Below are positions 1-9,010 of a stretch of DNA of 64,000 nt, in pieces; position 1 is the stretch's first letter, and every line of letters begins with the position of its first letter. Below the pieces are notes generated by a model. The model searched no databases. It was not told the DNA's origin and saw only the letters and a program-made list of their open reading frames with translations. The translations under genes and the position numbers were made by a program. The DNA is taken from assembly GCF_900113635.1 (NCBI RefSeq), contig NZ_FOQA01000001.1, forward strand, positions 186,001 through 250,000, written 5' to 3'. The stretch comes from Tindallia magadiensis. GTDB taxonomy: Bacteria > Bacillota > Clostridia > Peptostreptococcales > Tindalliaceae.

Positions 1-191
1 ACTTGAATGTCAAAGGCTGTAAGATAACCACCAGGATTAATTGAGCGTAAGAGAAACAAGGTGTCCAAACCATTGCCAGCCGTAGCATCAATGGCACTAT
101 ATCCTGGCTTTAGAAATTGTCTAAGGATTATGTGGTTCAGCCCTGTAATACGTAACGGCCTTTTAATGATGTCGTTATGTTTTTGATTCAA
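1..191 (-). CDS. mnmM: tRNA (mnm5s2U34) methyltransferase MnmM/YtqB-like, partial
   Basis: The gene runs off the left edge, so only about 63 N-terminal codons are present. It reads as a class I SAM-dependent methyltransferase: DATAGNGLDT (residues 35-44) is the SAM-binding motif I, and AFDIQ (59-63) fits the acidic end of motif II. This is the pattern of the PF06962/YtqB family, whose B. subtilis member MnmM methylates the wobble uridine nm5s2U34 of tRNA. I place the start at the TTG at 189-191, 9 bases after GGGAGG. The gene then overlaps the end of the preceding gene by 17 bases, so the two are probably translated together. The function rests on family likeness of a fragment. Confidence 0.7.
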   Translation of the reverse strand, partial: MNQKHNDIIKRPLRITGLNHIILRQFLKPGYSAIDATAGNGLDTLFLLRSINPGGYLTAFDIQ

Positions 192-651
192 TACTTGATA
201 CCCTCCCTTTACAGCCTGTTTTATATATGATATCGCTATTAGTGAAATAATAGTTTTCATTTGGTTGGTGTAAAGGATATACCGAAAGCAAAGAGTATAA
301 TTCATGATTAGTTTGTACGATTTTGAAATAATCTTTTAACGGAAACTTGTTTTCTAAAAACGATTCGCGACAAACAATCCACGGGATTCTTTTGTTGTGA
401 CATGCGTTTATTGCAGCTCTTATCAACCCATCCTTAAACTCACAATCATGATCAGTTATTAAATACTCTAAGATCGAAAACTTTTGTTCACAATTTGTTG
501 TTGATAAAAAGCCTCTGATTTTTTCGCCTTCAAAAAGAGTCCATATCGGTCTATTTACATCGACAGAAAAATCCTTTGACATATTATTGCAAGCTAAATA
601 GTATAAAAAAGTCTCGTAAGTAGAATGAGTCAGTTCTTTTATTGAAATCAT
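175..651 (-). CDS. hypothetical protein, possibly a degenerate GNAT-like fold
   Basis: This is a 158-residue soluble protein that I do not recognise. It has no signal peptide or membrane segment. The central part (GEKIRGFLSTTN, then a strand ending ILEYLITDHD, a helix, and a strand RIPWIVC) has the strand-helix rhythm of small GNAT acetyltransferases. However, the usual acetyl-CoA loop (Q/RxxGxG/A) is not visible, so catalysis is doubtful. The C-terminus is polar, with a GCKGR patch. The start ATG follows rluB by one base and has only a weak ribosome-binding site (AGAAGTGAG), so translation may depend on coupling. It sits between two RNA-modification genes, which hints at but does not prove an RNA-related role. 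Confidence 0.6.
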   Translation of the reverse strand: MISIKELTHSTYETFLYYLACNNMSKDFSVDVNRPIWTLFEGEKIRGFLSTTNCEQKFSILEYLITDHDCEFKDGLIRAAINACHNKRIPWIVCRESFLENKFPLKDYFKIVQTNHELYSLLSVYPLHQPNENYYFTNSDIIYKTGCKGRVSSIESKT

Positions 652-652
652 T

Positions 653-1372
653 TTACAATCTCACTTCTTTTTTCAGATGTAATACTTCTTCTAAAGTCAG
701 CATTCTATACTCTCCCACCTTTAAATTACCTAGCTTCAAAGATCCTATCGCTATACGTTCCAAATATACTACATGATGTCCAACGGCTTGACACATTTTT
801 CTAACTTGTCGGTTTCGTCCTTCTTTAATGCAGATTTCTAGTAACGTTCTATTCTTGATGGGATAATACTTAATGACAGTGACTTTAGAATTTCGAGTCT
901 TTTTACCATCGATCATAATACCATTACGCAATAGGCGTAGTTTTTCTTGATCTACATTACCTTGTACCAATACACGATATACTTTTTCAATATCATGTCG
1001 AGGATGAGTTAATCGCTGTGCAAGTTCGCCATCATTCGTCAATATAAGTAATCCAGTAGTATTATAATCAAGTCTTCCGACAGGGTAAATTCTTTCTTTG
1101 ACATTAACAATATCTAGAACTGATAATCTATTAAACTGATCTTTTGAAGTCGTTACGATAGCTTTTGGCTTATTAAGCATATAATATACTTTTTGTTCAG
1201 AATCTTTAATTACTTTCCCTTTGTAACTAACTTGGTCTGTTTCTGGATCTATTTTATAGCCTAATTCTTTTATAGGAATTCCATTTACAGAAACATCACC
1301 ATTCAAAATATAGCGTTCACAAACTCTTCTTGAGTCAACTCCACATTGAGCCAAATACTTTTGTAATCTCAA
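653..1372 (-). CDS. rluB: 23S rRNA pseudouridine synthase RluB
   Basis: This 239-residue enzyme belongs to the RsuA/RluB/RluE family, which isomerises a specific uridine of rRNA to pseudouridine. An S4 RNA-binding domain fills residues 1-60 (begins MRLQKYLAQCG), and the catalytic motif is GRLDYNTTGLLILTNDG with the nucleophile Asp102. The length is normal. The start is TTG, chosen because GAGGAG lies 8 bases upstream. The gene follows asnS after 16 bases and precedes the 158-residue unknown gene, forming the distal part of the operon that begins with the PHP gene. RluB and RsuA are hard to separate by eye; the length and the neighbours fit RluB. Confidence 0.9.
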   Translation of the reverse strand: MRLQKYLAQCGVDSRRVCERYILNGDVSVNGIPIKELGYKIDPETDQVSYKGKVIKDSEQKVYYMLNKPKAIVTTSKDQFNRLSVLDIVNVKERIYPVGRLDYNTTGLLILTNDGELAQRLTHPRHDIEKVYRVLVQGNVDQEKLRLLRNGIMIDGKKTRNSKVTVIKYYPIKNRTLLEICIKEGRNRQVRKMCQAVGHHVVYLERIAIGSLKLGNLKVGEYRMLTLEEVLHLKKEVRL

Positions 1373-1388
1373 GATATCAGCTCCTCTA

Positions 1389-2687
1389 TTATGGGTAGAT
1401 ACGATTTAAGGTTCTAGCAAATGGAATAGTTTGTCTAATATGATCTATCCCACAAATCCATGCTACTGTTCGCTCTAAACCCATTCCAAATCCTGAATGT
1501 GGTACAGAACCATATTTTCGCAATTCTATATACCATTGATAAGGATCTTCCGGTAAATTATCTTCTTTCATTTTTTTCAGTAATAAATCCAGATCGTGAA
1601 TCCGCTGCGACCCACCAATTATTTCTCCATAACCCTCGGGTGCTATAAGATCAGCTCCTAAAATAACATTTGGATTTTCTGGGCATGGTTCCATATAAAA
1701 AGGTTTCATTTCCGCAGGAAAATGCGTAATAAAAACTGGCTTTTCATACTTTGAGGCAATATAAGATTCATGCGGAGCACCAAAATCATCGCCCCATGTA
1801 AATTCAAAGTCTGCGTTTTGCAACATTTCAACAGCATCTGTGTATGTGATTCGAGGAAAAGGTGGTTTTATTTTTTCCAACAAAGAAGTATCTCTCTCTA
1901 ACTCAGCCAGCTCCTGTCTACGATTAGAAAGGACCGTTTGTACAATATGAGATATTAAGTTTTCTTGAATTACTAGATTTTCTTCAAAAGTAACATATGC
2001 CATTTCAGGCTCTACCATCCAAAATTCATTAAGATGTTTTCTGGTTTTTGATTTTTCTGCTCGAAAGGTCGGGCCAAAACTATAAACTTTCCCAAAAGCC
2101 ATCGCTGCTGCTTCGGCATATAATTGCCCTGTTTGAGATAAGTACGCATCTTCTCCAAAGTAGTCAATGCCAAATAAGTCTGTAGTTCCTTCACAGCTTG
2201 TCGGGGTTATAACAGGTGGCTCAATTAATACAAAGCCATTGTCATGGAAATAATTACGTATAGATAGATTAATTTCATCTCGGATACGTAAGATTGCATT
2301 TTGTTTTGGAGTTCTCATCCACAAATGTCTATAGTCCATCAGAAAATCAGTTCCATGTTCTTTGAGTGAGATCGGATATCCTTCCTCTGCCGGTGAAACC
2401 ATAGCGACGTTTTTAACTAATAATTCAAACCCTAATTTGGATCGATCGTCCTTTTGAACGATACCAGAAACTATAATAGACGATTCTTGGGTTATTTCTT
2501 TACAAAGATCAAAAACATCACTGTCCACCTCTTTTTTGATCACAACACCTTGAATAAAACCGCTTCCGTCTCGAACTTGAAGAAATACTATTTTTCCACT
2601 TGATCGTTTATTAAAAAGCCAGCCGCGAATTGAAACTTCTTCACCTTCAAACCTACTAATTTTTTCTATTGATACATATTTATTCAC
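1389..2687 (-). CDS. asnS: asparaginyl-tRNA synthetase
   Basis: This class IIb synthetase charges tRNA-Asn with asparagine. The protein is 432 residues, close to the 430 of B. subtilis AsnS, and aligns with it by eye from end to end. An OB-fold anticodon-binding domain covers about residues 1-100. Motif 2 ([16 protein letters not shown]) is near residue 210, and motif 3 ([12 protein letters not shown]) lies near the C-terminus, which ends LNRIYP. The start is GTG behind GGAGGGG. There is no T-box leader: the gene follows purB after only 22 bases, so it is expressed from the upstream PHP-purB promoter or one that I cannot see. Confidence 0.97.
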   Translation of the reverse strand: MNKYVSIEKISRFEGEEVSIRGWLFNKRSSGKIVFLQVRDGSGFIQGVVIKKEVDSDVFDLCKEITQESSIIVSGIVQKDDRSKLGFELLVKNVAMVSPAEEGYPISLKEHGTDFLMDYRHLWMRTPKQNAILRIRDEINLSIRNYFHDNGFVLIEPPVITPTSCEGTTDLFGIDYFGEDAYLSQTGQLYAEAAAMAFGKVYSFGPTFRAEKSKTRKHLNEFWMVEPEMAYVTFEENLVIQENLISHIVQTVLSNRRQELAELERDTSLLEKIKPPFPRITYTDAVEMLQNADFEFTWGDDFGAPHESYIASKYEKPVFITHFPAEMKPFYMEPCPENPNVILGADLIAPEGYGEIIGGSQRIHDLDLLLKKMKEDNLPEDPYQWYIELRKYGSVPHSGFGMGLERTVAWICGIDHIRQTIPFARTLNRIYP

Positions 2688-2709
2688 GAGATACCCCTCC
2701 GTTATTATA

Positions 2710-4149
2710 TTATACTTTTAAATTTGAAATTTCATATGTTATATTTGAATATTTTTTTATAATAGGATCAATGTATTCATTAATGAAGTTTTCCACTTGC
2801 TCTGGCGCTCGTCCTATATATTTTTTAGGATCTAAAAGATCTTCTATTTCAGCTTTCGATAAATCGAAAGTTGGATCTTCTAAAATTCGCTTGAGCAAAT
2901 CGTTATCACCACCATCTTCTTTTACTACTCGAGATGCTTCCATAGAATGCTGTCTAATTTTTTCATGTAGTTCTTGACGATCACCGCCATTTTGCACAGC
3001 ACGCATTATTATATTTTCTGTTATCATAAAGGGTAATTCTCTTTGAATATTCCGAGCAATCATTTTGTCATAAACAACTAGTCCATTAAAAACATTCAAC
3101 GATATATCTAATATAGCATCTGTAGCTAAAAAAGCTTCAGGAATAGTAAGCCTTTTATTAGCCGAGTCATCAAGTGTTCTCTCAAACCATTGTGCAGACT
3201 GTGTCATGGCAGTGTTTTGGTTCAGGTTTATGACATAACGAGCAAGTGACGCTATTCGTTCACTTCGCATCGGATTTCTTTTATAAGCCATAGCCGATGA
3301 TCCTACTTGGTTTTTTTCAAATGGTTCTTCAATTTCTTTTAAGTGTTGTAATAGACGGACGTCGTTGGATATTTTATGCAATGATTGTGCAATACCACTT
3401 AAGGAACTAATCACTTCATAATCTATTTTTCGACTATAAGTCTGACCAGTCACAGGTATTCTTGAAGAAAAGCCCATGCTTTGTGAAACTTTTTGATCTA
3501 AGGCTTCTACTTTTTCATGATCATTATTAAATAAATCTAAAAAACTTGCTTGTGTACCAGTTGTTCCTTTTACACCTCTAAACTTAATTCTTTCAAGTTG
3601 ATGCACGATATTTTCAAAATCCATCAATAAATCGTTTAACCAGAGACTAGATCTCTTACCAACTGTAGTCAGCTGTGCAGGTTGGAAATGTGTATATCCT
3701 AGTGTAGGCATATGGACATATTTTAATGAAAAATCGGATAGTAATTTCATCACCATAGCTAATTTATTTCGAATTAAAGATAATGCCTCTTTCATTTGAA
3801 TTAAGTCAGTATTGTCACCCACATATGCACTAGTTGCACCAAGATGGATGATCGGTCGTGCTTTAGGACACTGTATACCGTAAGCAAACACGTGAGCCAT
3901 AACATCATGCCGAATTTCTTCTTCTTTTTTTCTAACTACAGAGTAATCAATACTATTAACATGCTCTTTCATTTCATTAATTTGATCAGCAGAAATGTTT
4001 AAGCCTAACTCCTTTTGAGATTCAGCAAGAGCAATCCACAGTTTCCGCCATGTAGTATATTTGAAATCACTTGAAAATATGTATAGCATTTCTTTGCTTG
4101 AATATCTTTCAATAAGTGGATTTTGATAAGTTTCTGTATCTTTAATCAT
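2710..4149 (-). CDS. purB: adenylosuccinate lyase
   Basis: PurB catalyses two fumarate eliminations in purine synthesis: SAICAR to AICAR and adenylosuccinate to AMP. The protein is 479 residues and all helical. The family signature loop is visible as [11 protein letters not shown] near residue 285, with [12 protein letters not shown] upstream as the substrate-binding region. The PurB loop usually has Met-Pro where this has Met-Ala. An open frame extends to a TTG at 4164, but the ATG at 4149 is the better start because AAAGGAG lies 6 bases before it. It follows the PHP gene by about 11 bases. Other pur genes are absent from the window, so this copy is separate from any purine operon. Confidence 0.95.
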   Translation of the reverse strand: MIKDTETYQNPLIERYSSKEMLYIFSSDFKYTTWRKLWIALAESQKELGLNISADQINEMKEHVNSIDYSVVRKKEEEIRHDVMAHVFAYGIQCPKARPIIHLGATSAYVGDNTDLIQMKEALSLIRNKLAMVMKLLSDFSLKYVHMPTLGYTHFQPAQLTTVGKRSSLWLNDLLMDFENIVHQLERIKFRGVKGTTGTQASFLDLFNNDHEKVEALDQKVSQSMGFSSRIPVTGQTYSRKIDYEVISSLSGIAQSLHKISNDVRLLQHLKEIEEPFEKNQVGSSAMAYKRNPMRSERIASLARYVINLNQNTAMTQSAQWFERTLDDSANKRLTIPEAFLATDAILDISLNVFNGLVVYDKMIARNIQRELPFMITENIIMRAVQNGGDRQELHEKIRQHSMEASRVVKEDGGDNDLLKRILEDPTFDLSKAEIEDLLDPKKYIGRAPEQVENFINEYIDPIIKKYSNITYEISNLKV

Positions 4150-4160
4150 ATGATCTCCTT

Positions 4161-5039
4161 TCAAGGTAACCGATTATTTTTCTTAATCATTTTACTTATC
4201 GACGAAATAGGCACTGAGCAATACCCGATCGAGTTGTTTCTTATTCCACTTTCTGGCGGTGCATGAAAATCAGACCCGCCCGTTATAAGTAAATCATGTT
4301 TTTGAGCGATAGATGTATATTTTTGAATATCCGCTTTGGAATGTGATGGATAATATACCTCTATCCCTTCAAATGGATACTTCATAAGATATGACACCAG
4401 CTCATCAGATTTAATAAGACCAGGGTGTGCTAGTACCGGAATACCATTAGCCATACGGATCAAATGAATTGCTTCATTTGGAGTTAATTTAAATCTTGGA
4501 AAATAACCAGGTGAGCCTCGACTTAAATATTTCTGAAAGGCTTCATCGATCGTACTAACAACCTTCATATTCTTAAGGACTCGTGCTAGATGTAACCTTC
4601 CTGGATTTTTTATTTTCTCAAGATTATTAAGAGTATCGCTGTTGAATTCTATACCTATATTTTGCAACTTGCTAACCATTTGATTTAATCGGCTGGTTCT
4701 GGCATCGCTTATGATAGATATTTTTTTTCTAAAAATCTCATCATTTAAGTTTATATGATAGCCAAGTATATGAATTTCTATATTATTGTATTCTGTACTT
4801 AATTCTATTCCTGGAACAAAAATAAAGTTGTTTATTTTTGATGCCTCACACTCAGCTTCTGAAATGCCCGCTAGCGTGTCATGATCAGTCAATGCTATGC
4901 CTGACAAACCATGTTCTACAGCATATTGAACTAGAGATCTTGGCGATAAAATGCCATCAGATGCATTTGAGTGAGTATGTAGGTCAATTTTTGGATTTAA
5001 ATCAAGTTCTAAACTAATATATATCAGCCCTTCTTTCAA
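4161..5039 (-). CDS. PHP-domain phosphoesterase (YciV/RNase AM-like)
   Basis: This is a metal-dependent phosphoesterase of the PHP superfamily, related to YciV/RNase AM, which acts on 5' ends of RNA or on 3',5'-nucleotide bisphosphates. The metal-binding motifs are HTHSNASDG (residues 21-29) and LTDHDTLAG; further ligands are in LAHPGLI and GGSDFHA near the C-terminus. The length (285-292 residues) is normal. The start is uncertain. The TTG at 5039 has no ribosome-binding site and would lie only about 8 bases after the predicted transcription start. AGAAGGG at about 5028-5034 instead points to an ATT codon at 5016-5018. First gene of PHP-purB-asnS-rluB. Confidence 0.85.
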   Translation of the reverse strand: MKEGLIYISLELDLNPKIDLHTHSNASDGILSPRSLVQYAVEHGLSGIALTDHDTLAGISEAECEASKINNFIFVPGIELSTEYNNIEIHILGYHINLNDEIFRKKISIISDARTSRLNQMVSKLQNIGIEFNSDTLNNLEKIKNPGRLHLARVLKNMKVVSTIDEAFQKYLSRGSPGYFPRFKLTPNEAIHLIRMANGIPVLAHPGLIKSDELVSYLMKYPFEGIEVYYPSHSKADIQKYTSIAQKHDLLITGGSDFHAPPESGIRNNSIGYCSVPISSISKMIKKNNRLP

Positions 5040-5053
5040 ATATCACTATTACT

Positions 5054-5082
5054 ATTATAATTTAGGGTGTATCTGCAGTCAA
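5054..5082 (-). promoter_or_regulatory. sigma-A-type promoter of the PHP-purB-asnS operon
   Basis: TTGACT (5082-5077), a 17-base spacer and TATAAT (5059-5054) form a near-consensus vegetative promoter. Transcription would start near 5047, about 30 bases before the ATT codon discussed for the PHP gene. It lies just after the spoVS terminator. Confidence 0.8.
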
Positions 5083-5099
5083 ATAAAGAAAGAAAATAT

Positions 5100-5135
5100 T
5101 AGAAAAAAGTCTGCACTTATTTTAAGATGCAGACT
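5100..5135 (-). terminator. intrinsic terminator after spoVS
   Basis: Read on the minus strand, AGTCTGCA (5135-5128) pairs with TGCAGACT (5115-5108) across a 12-base loop and is followed by TTTTTTCT. It lies about 24 bases after the spoVS stop codon and separates spoVS from the PHP-purB operon. Confidence 0.85.
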
Positions 5136-5158
5136 AGAAAATATCATTTCAACATTTG

Positions 5159-5419
5159 TTATCGAGGTTCAATAATCAACTTTATTGCGGTTCTTTCTTC
5201 ACCCTCTATTTCAATATCTGCAAATGCTGGAATACATATTAGATCAAGACCACTTGGTGCAACAAATCCTCTGGCAATAGCTACAGCCTTAACTGCTTGA
5301 TTCAACGCTCCAGCTCCAATAGCTTGCATTTCTGCCGATCCTTTTTCGCGCAATACACCTGCTAATGCACCTGCAACAGAATTCGGGTTTGACTTTGAAG
5401 ATACTTTTAATACTTCCAT
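5159..5419 (-). CDS. spoVS: stage V sporulation protein S
   Basis: SpoVS is a small Alba-like protein of 86 residues needed in B. subtilis for normal progress into stage V of sporulation and for coat assembly. The whole length matches the very conserved family, for example EVLKVSSKSNPNSVAGAL at the start and FADIEIEGEERTAIKLIIEPR-type sequence at the end. The ATG start has AAAGGGGGC about 10 bases upstream. It is a single-gene unit: a sigma-H-type promoter precedes it and a terminator follows it. Its place just after rny matches B. subtilis, except that ymdB is missing between them. Confidence 0.97.
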   Translation of the reverse strand: MEVLKVSSKSNPNSVAGALAGVLREKGSAEMQAIGAGALNQAVKAVAIARGFVAPSGLDLICIPAFADIEIEGEERTAIKLIIEPR

Positions 5420-5495
5420 TTTTTACGTTGCCCCCTTTAAATAGTTTGCTAGAAATTGTTATTAGAAATATTAAGATAGAATTGTTCTAATAACA

Positions 5496-5524
5496 TTATT
5501 CGATGAAAATAAGATTTTTCCTTC
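5496..5524 (-). promoter_or_regulatory. sigma-H-type promoter of spoVS
   Basis: GAAGGAAAA (5524-5516), 11 bases, then ATCGAATAA (5504-5496) fits the B. subtilis sigma-H consensus (RnAGGAwww, 11-12 bases, RnnGAATww) at every defined position. spoVS is a known sigma-H target in B. subtilis. The predicted leader is about 70 bases. Confidence 0.8.
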
Positions 5525-5566
5525 TTTTTTTCCTAATTATTTTATATATTATAAGCTTTATTTTTG

Positions 5567-5609
5567 ACAAAACAAAAGCAGCTTTCCTTAATTAAGAAGA
5601 AAAGCTGCT
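5567..5609 (-). terminator. intrinsic terminator after rny
   Basis: On the minus strand AGCAGCTTT (5609-5601) pairs with AAAGCTGCT (5585-5577) and is followed by TTTGTTTTG. It lies 17 bases after the rny stop codon. Confidence 0.85.
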
Positions 5610-5625
5610 CTATTTTCAGAATGCT

Positions 5626-7152
5626 TTATTTCGCATATTCAATTGCCCGAGTTTCCCGTATAACATTAATTTTAATTTGTCCAGGATATTCAAGCTCTGA
5701 CTCAATGCGCTTTGTCAAATCTCTAGCTAGCATTACTATTTCAGTATCTGAGTAGGATTCTGGTTTTACCAATATACGAATTTCTCTACCCGCTTGAATA
5801 GCAAAGGATTTTTCAACTCCGTCATAGTTATTAGCTAAATCTTCTAATTTTTCCAGTCTTTTAATATAAGATTCTAAGGTCTCTCTTCTAGCTCCAGGTC
5901 GAGCAGCCGAAATTGCATCAGCCGCTGTTACCAAAACAGCCTCAATTGACTGAGGTTCATAGTCACCATGATGAGTAGACATAGCATGGATAACATCTTT
6001 AGATTCTTTATATTTTCTTAATAATTCCATTCCAATTTCTATATGAGTTCCTTCTATTTCATGATCAACCGCCTTACCAATATCATGAAATAAACCAGCT
6101 CTTCTTGCAACTTTAACATCTGCACCAAGCTCTTCTGCCATAATGCCTGTGAGATGTGAAACTTCTAAAGAATGCTTTAATACGCTCTGGCCGTAGCTTG
6201 TTCGATATTTTAGTCTTCCGAGGAGTTTAATTAATTCAGGATGAACATTGTGTACTCCTGCGTCAAAAGTTGCTTGCTCGCCTTCATCTTTAATCATTGT
6301 TTCAATTTCTCTTTTAGCCTTATCCACCATTTCTTCAATGCGCGCAGGATGAATTCTGCCATCTACTATAAGTTTTTCAAGTGCGATACGAGCTGTCTCT
6401 CTTCTTATTGGATCAAAGCCGGAAAGGATGACGGCCTCAGGTGTATCATCAATAATCAAGTCAATTCCCGTCAATGTTTCAAGAGCTCTGATGTTTCTAC
6501 CCTCACGACCTATAATACGACCTTTCATTTCGTCATTTGGTAGTTGAACTACAGAAACAGTTGTTTCGGCTACATGGTCAGCAGCGCATTTTTGTATTGT
6601 ATAAGAAACAATTTCTTTAGCACGTTTTTCTGCTTCCTCTTTAGCTTTTGATTCCATTTCTTTAATCATCATTGCAGTTTCTACGCGTATTTCCTTTTCA
6701 ACATCTCTTAAAAGCAGTGTCTTTGCTTCTTCACCAGTTAATCCAGATAATTCTTCAAGCTTTTCCTTTTCTAATTCGCGTAAATTTTCGATTTCAACTT
6801 CTTTTTCCTCTAAATCTTGTAATTTCTTTGCTAACTTTTCGTCTTTTTTCTCTAGGTTATCGGACTTCTTATCTAAAGACTCTTCTTTTTGCATTAATCT
6901 TTTTTCGAATTTTTGAAGCTCGCTGCGCCTTTCTCTGCTTTCTCTTTCGAATTCACTGCGAAGTTTGTGAACTTCTTCCTTAGCATCTATAAGAAGTTCT
7001 TTTTTTGTTGTTTCGACTTCTTTTTCAGCTTCTTCAACAATTTTTTTAGCTAACTCTTCTGCTGCGTTGATTTTTCCTTCAGCAATGTTTTTTCGAACAA
7101 AATAGCCGACAAGGCATCCTGCAACGGCAACAACGATCAATAATAGAATCAT
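5626..7152 (-). CDS. rny: ribonuclease Y
   Basis: RNase Y is the membrane-anchored endoribonuclease that starts bulk mRNA decay in Firmicutes. Residues 1-18 form the membrane anchor, about 20-190 is a long charged coiled coil, the KH domain contains [15 protein letters not shown], and the HD domain contains [12 protein letters not shown]. The length (508 or 513 residues) is normal. The start is odd. AAAGGAGGTG ends about 24 bases before the ATG at 7152, too far for ribosome binding. At the right spacing (9 bases) is an in-frame ATT at 7165-7167, which would add ISTGI. The gene has its own promoter and terminator. Confidence 0.95.
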   Translation of the reverse strand: MILLLIVVAVAGCLVGYFVRKNIAEGKINAAEELAKKIVEEAEKEVETTKKELLIDAKEEVHKLRSEFERESRERRSELQKFEKRLMQKEESLDKKSDNLEKKDEKLAKKLQDLEEKEVEIENLRELEKEKLEELSGLTGEEAKTLLLRDVEKEIRVETAMMIKEMESKAKEEAEKRAKEIVSYTIQKCAADHVAETTVSVVQLPNDEMKGRIIGREGRNIRALETLTGIDLIIDDTPEAVILSGFDPIRRETARIALEKLIVDGRIHPARIEEMVDKAKREIETMIKDEGEQATFDAGVHNVHPELIKLLGRLKYRTSYGQSVLKHSLEVSHLTGIMAEELGADVKVARRAGLFHDIGKAVDHEIEGTHIEIGMELLRKYKESKDVIHAMSTHHGDYEPQSIEAVLVTAADAISAARPGARRETLESYIKRLEKLEDLANNYDGVEKSFAIQAGREIRILVKPESYSDTEIVMLARDLTKRIESELEYPGQIKINVIRETRAIEYAK

Positions 7153-7271
7153 AATGCCAGTACTAATATGCGGACACCTCCTTTATGTTGTTTTAATTAC
7201 ACAATTCCCTTTCACATCAGTTATAAGACCCAAGAAACACATGATAACGCATAATAAACTATGACCATTTC

Positions 7272-7300
7272 ATTTTATCTTCTTTTGTGTTAAGTGTCAA
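7272..7300 (-). promoter_or_regulatory. sigma-A-type promoter of rny
   Basis: TTGACA (7300-7295), 17 bases and TAAAAT (7277-7272) form a strong vegetative promoter in the 229-base gap between recA and rny. Transcription would start near 7265, giving a leader of about 100 bases. A weak hairpin (GGGAGTAACACCC then TTTTC) just upstream of the -35 box could partly terminate recA transcripts. I see nothing else in this gap. Confidence 0.8.
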
Positions 7301-7381
7301 GAAAAGGGTGTTACTCCCAATAATTGAAAAATAAATATTTTACTCATTTTTCCTTTAGAGTTTCACAACCAATAAGTACTA

Positions 7382-8431
7382 CTAGTTTTCTGCAGGAATG
7401 TCTGCAGATTCACTGGCTATAGCTCTCTCTTTTAAGGGGAGATCATAGTATTCTCGTATCTTATTATCAATCTCATTAAATAAGTCTTGATTTTCTTGTA
7501 AGAATTGCTTTGCTGCCTCTCTCCCTTGACCTAAACGTGTTTCACCATAACTATACCAAGCACCAGATTTTTTTACAATATCCAAATTGCTCGAAACATC
7601 TAGCACGTCTCCATAACACGAAATACCTTGTCCATACATAATATCAAATTCTGCTATTTTAAATGGAGGAGCAACTTTATTCTTTACTACTTTTACTCTT
7701 GTTCTATTCCCTAGAATATCACTGCCTTGCTTTATGCTTTCAATTCTCCTAACATCAAGTCTTACAGAAGAGTAGAATTTCAAAGCTCGTCCACCTGGAG
7801 TAGTTTCAGGATTTCCAAACATCACTCCTACTTTTTCTCTAAGTTGATTAATAAAAATAGTTGTTGTTTTCGATTTGTTGACAGATCCAGCTAGCTTTCT
7901 AAGTGCTTGTGACATTAAACGAGCTTGGAGGCCTACATGACTATCGCCCATCTCACCTTCAATTTCTGCACGCGGTACTAACGCAGCAACTGAATCGACA
8001 ACGATTACATCTACAGCTCCACTTCTAACTAGTGCTTCTGAAATTTCTAGAGCTTGTTCACCAGTATCGGGTTGAGAAACAATCAAATTTTCAACATCAA
8101 CTCCTAATTTTGATGCGTACAAGGGGTCTAGCGCGTGTTCAGCATCAATAAAAGCGGCTGTACCTCCATTTTTTTGAGCTTCTGCAATAATGTGTAGTGC
8201 TAATGTTGTTTTACCCGAAGATTCTGGTCCAAAAATCTCCACTACCCGCCCTCTCGGCACACCACCTAAACCTAGTGCTACATCTAAATCGATCGATCCA
8301 GTTGATATTGTAGCAATCTTAACTTTTGCTTCTTCCCCTAATTTCATTACCGATCCTTTTCCAAATTGTTTTTCAATTTGACTCATTGCTGATTCTAATG
8401 CTTTTTGTTTATCCACTGTTTTTCCAGCCAA
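7382..8431 (-). CDS. recA: recombinase RecA
   Basis: RecA forms nucleoprotein filaments on single-stranded DNA, catalyses strand exchange and triggers LexA self-cleavage. The protein is 349 residues. Walker A is [10 protein letters not shown] near residue 69, Walker B is [12 protein letters not shown], and the DNA-binding loop region [21 protein letters not shown] is conserved. The C-terminal tail is short and acidic. The start is TTG behind AAGGTGGTGA. It lies 33 bases after pgsA and is probably co-transcribed with rimO-pgsA; I see no LexA box (GAAC-N4-GTTC type) directly upstream, although a promoter inside pgsA is possible. Confidence 0.98.
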   Translation of the reverse strand: MAGKTVDKQKALESAMSQIEKQFGKGSVMKLGEEAKVKIATISTGSIDLDVALGLGGVPRGRVVEIFGPESSGKTTLALHIIAEAQKNGGTAAFIDAEHALDPLYASKLGVDVENLIVSQPDTGEQALEISEALVRSGAVDVIVVDSVAALVPRAEIEGEMGDSHVGLQARLMSQALRKLAGSVNKSKTTTIFINQLREKVGVMFGNPETTPGGRALKFYSSVRLDVRRIESIKQGSDILGNRTRVKVVKNKVAPPFKIAEFDIMYGQGISCYGDVLDVSSNLDIVKKSGAWYSYGETRLGQGREAAKQFLQENQDLFNEIDNKIREYYDLPLKERAIASESADIPAEN

Positions 8432-8464
8432 GGCTGGATCACCACCTTTTCTATCATAATTTAG

Positions 8465-9010
8465 CTACTCTTTTGTTAATATATGCATATTTAACTTCAA
8501 ATAGTCTATCCCTGAAATAATTGTAAATATCACTGCTAATAATACCATTATTTGATCAAATGGAAAACCAATATACGAAAACGGAAAATTGTTTATTAAA
8601 ATAGCAATAATAGCAATAATTTGTGTAATTGTTTTGGCTTTTCCCCACCAACTAGCTTCTATAACAGTCCCTTCAGAAGCGGCAACAGCTCTTAAAATGC
8701 TAATAGTAAATTCTCTGGAGATGATAATAACAACTACCCATGCCGATAATTCTCCCATTTGAACAAGTGATATGAGCGCAGCAGAAACCAGTAGTTTATC
8801 AGCTAGAGGATCGATAAACTTACCTAACGTTGTTACTTGATTTCGTTTTCTTGCTATATAACCATCTAGAGTATCTGTTAATGCTGCCAATATAAATATA
8901 AAAGCTGCAATTGGAACACCATATGGTATTTTGTTTAATAGAAAAATCATAAAGACAGGTATCATGAAAATCCTTAAGATAGTTAGCCTATTCGCTAGAT
9001 TAAGTTTCAT
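8465..9010 (-). CDS. pgsA: CDP-diacylglycerol-glycerol-3-phosphate 3-phosphatidyltransferase
   Basis: PgsA makes phosphatidylglycerol phosphate from CDP-diacylglycerol in the membrane, the committed step to phosphatidylglycerol and cardiolipin. The 181-residue protein has several membrane helices and the full CDP-alcohol phosphotransferase signature: DTLDGYIAR, then G and DPLADK (the DxxDGxxAR...GxxxDxxxD pattern). The start ATG overlaps the end of rimO by 11 bases, so the two are translationally coupled. Position directly upstream of recA matches many Firmicutes. Confidence 0.95.
   Translation of the reverse strand: MKLNLANRLTILRIFMIPVFMIFLLNKIPYGVPIAAFIFILAALTDTLDGYIARKRNQVTTLGKFIDPLADKLLVSAALISLVQMGELSAWVVVIIISREFTISILRAVAASEGTVIEASWWGKAKTITQIIAIIAILINNFPFSYIGFPFDQIMVLLAVIFTIISGIDYLKLNMHILTKE

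Noticed and set aside
2012-2194. Extra minus-strand frames inside asnS, pnp, fliY and motB
   Set aside because: Out-of-frame shadows of conserved genes; no independent start signals.
1389-5039. T-box or purine riboswitch ahead of asnS or purB
   Set aside because: The genes are only 11-22 bases apart and the leader before the PHP gene is about 30 bases, too short for either element.
7307-7325. Terminator for recA (GGGAGTAACACCC then TTTTC)
   Set aside because: The stem is short and interrupted by a mismatch, and it abuts the rny promoter; mentioned only as a possible weak site.
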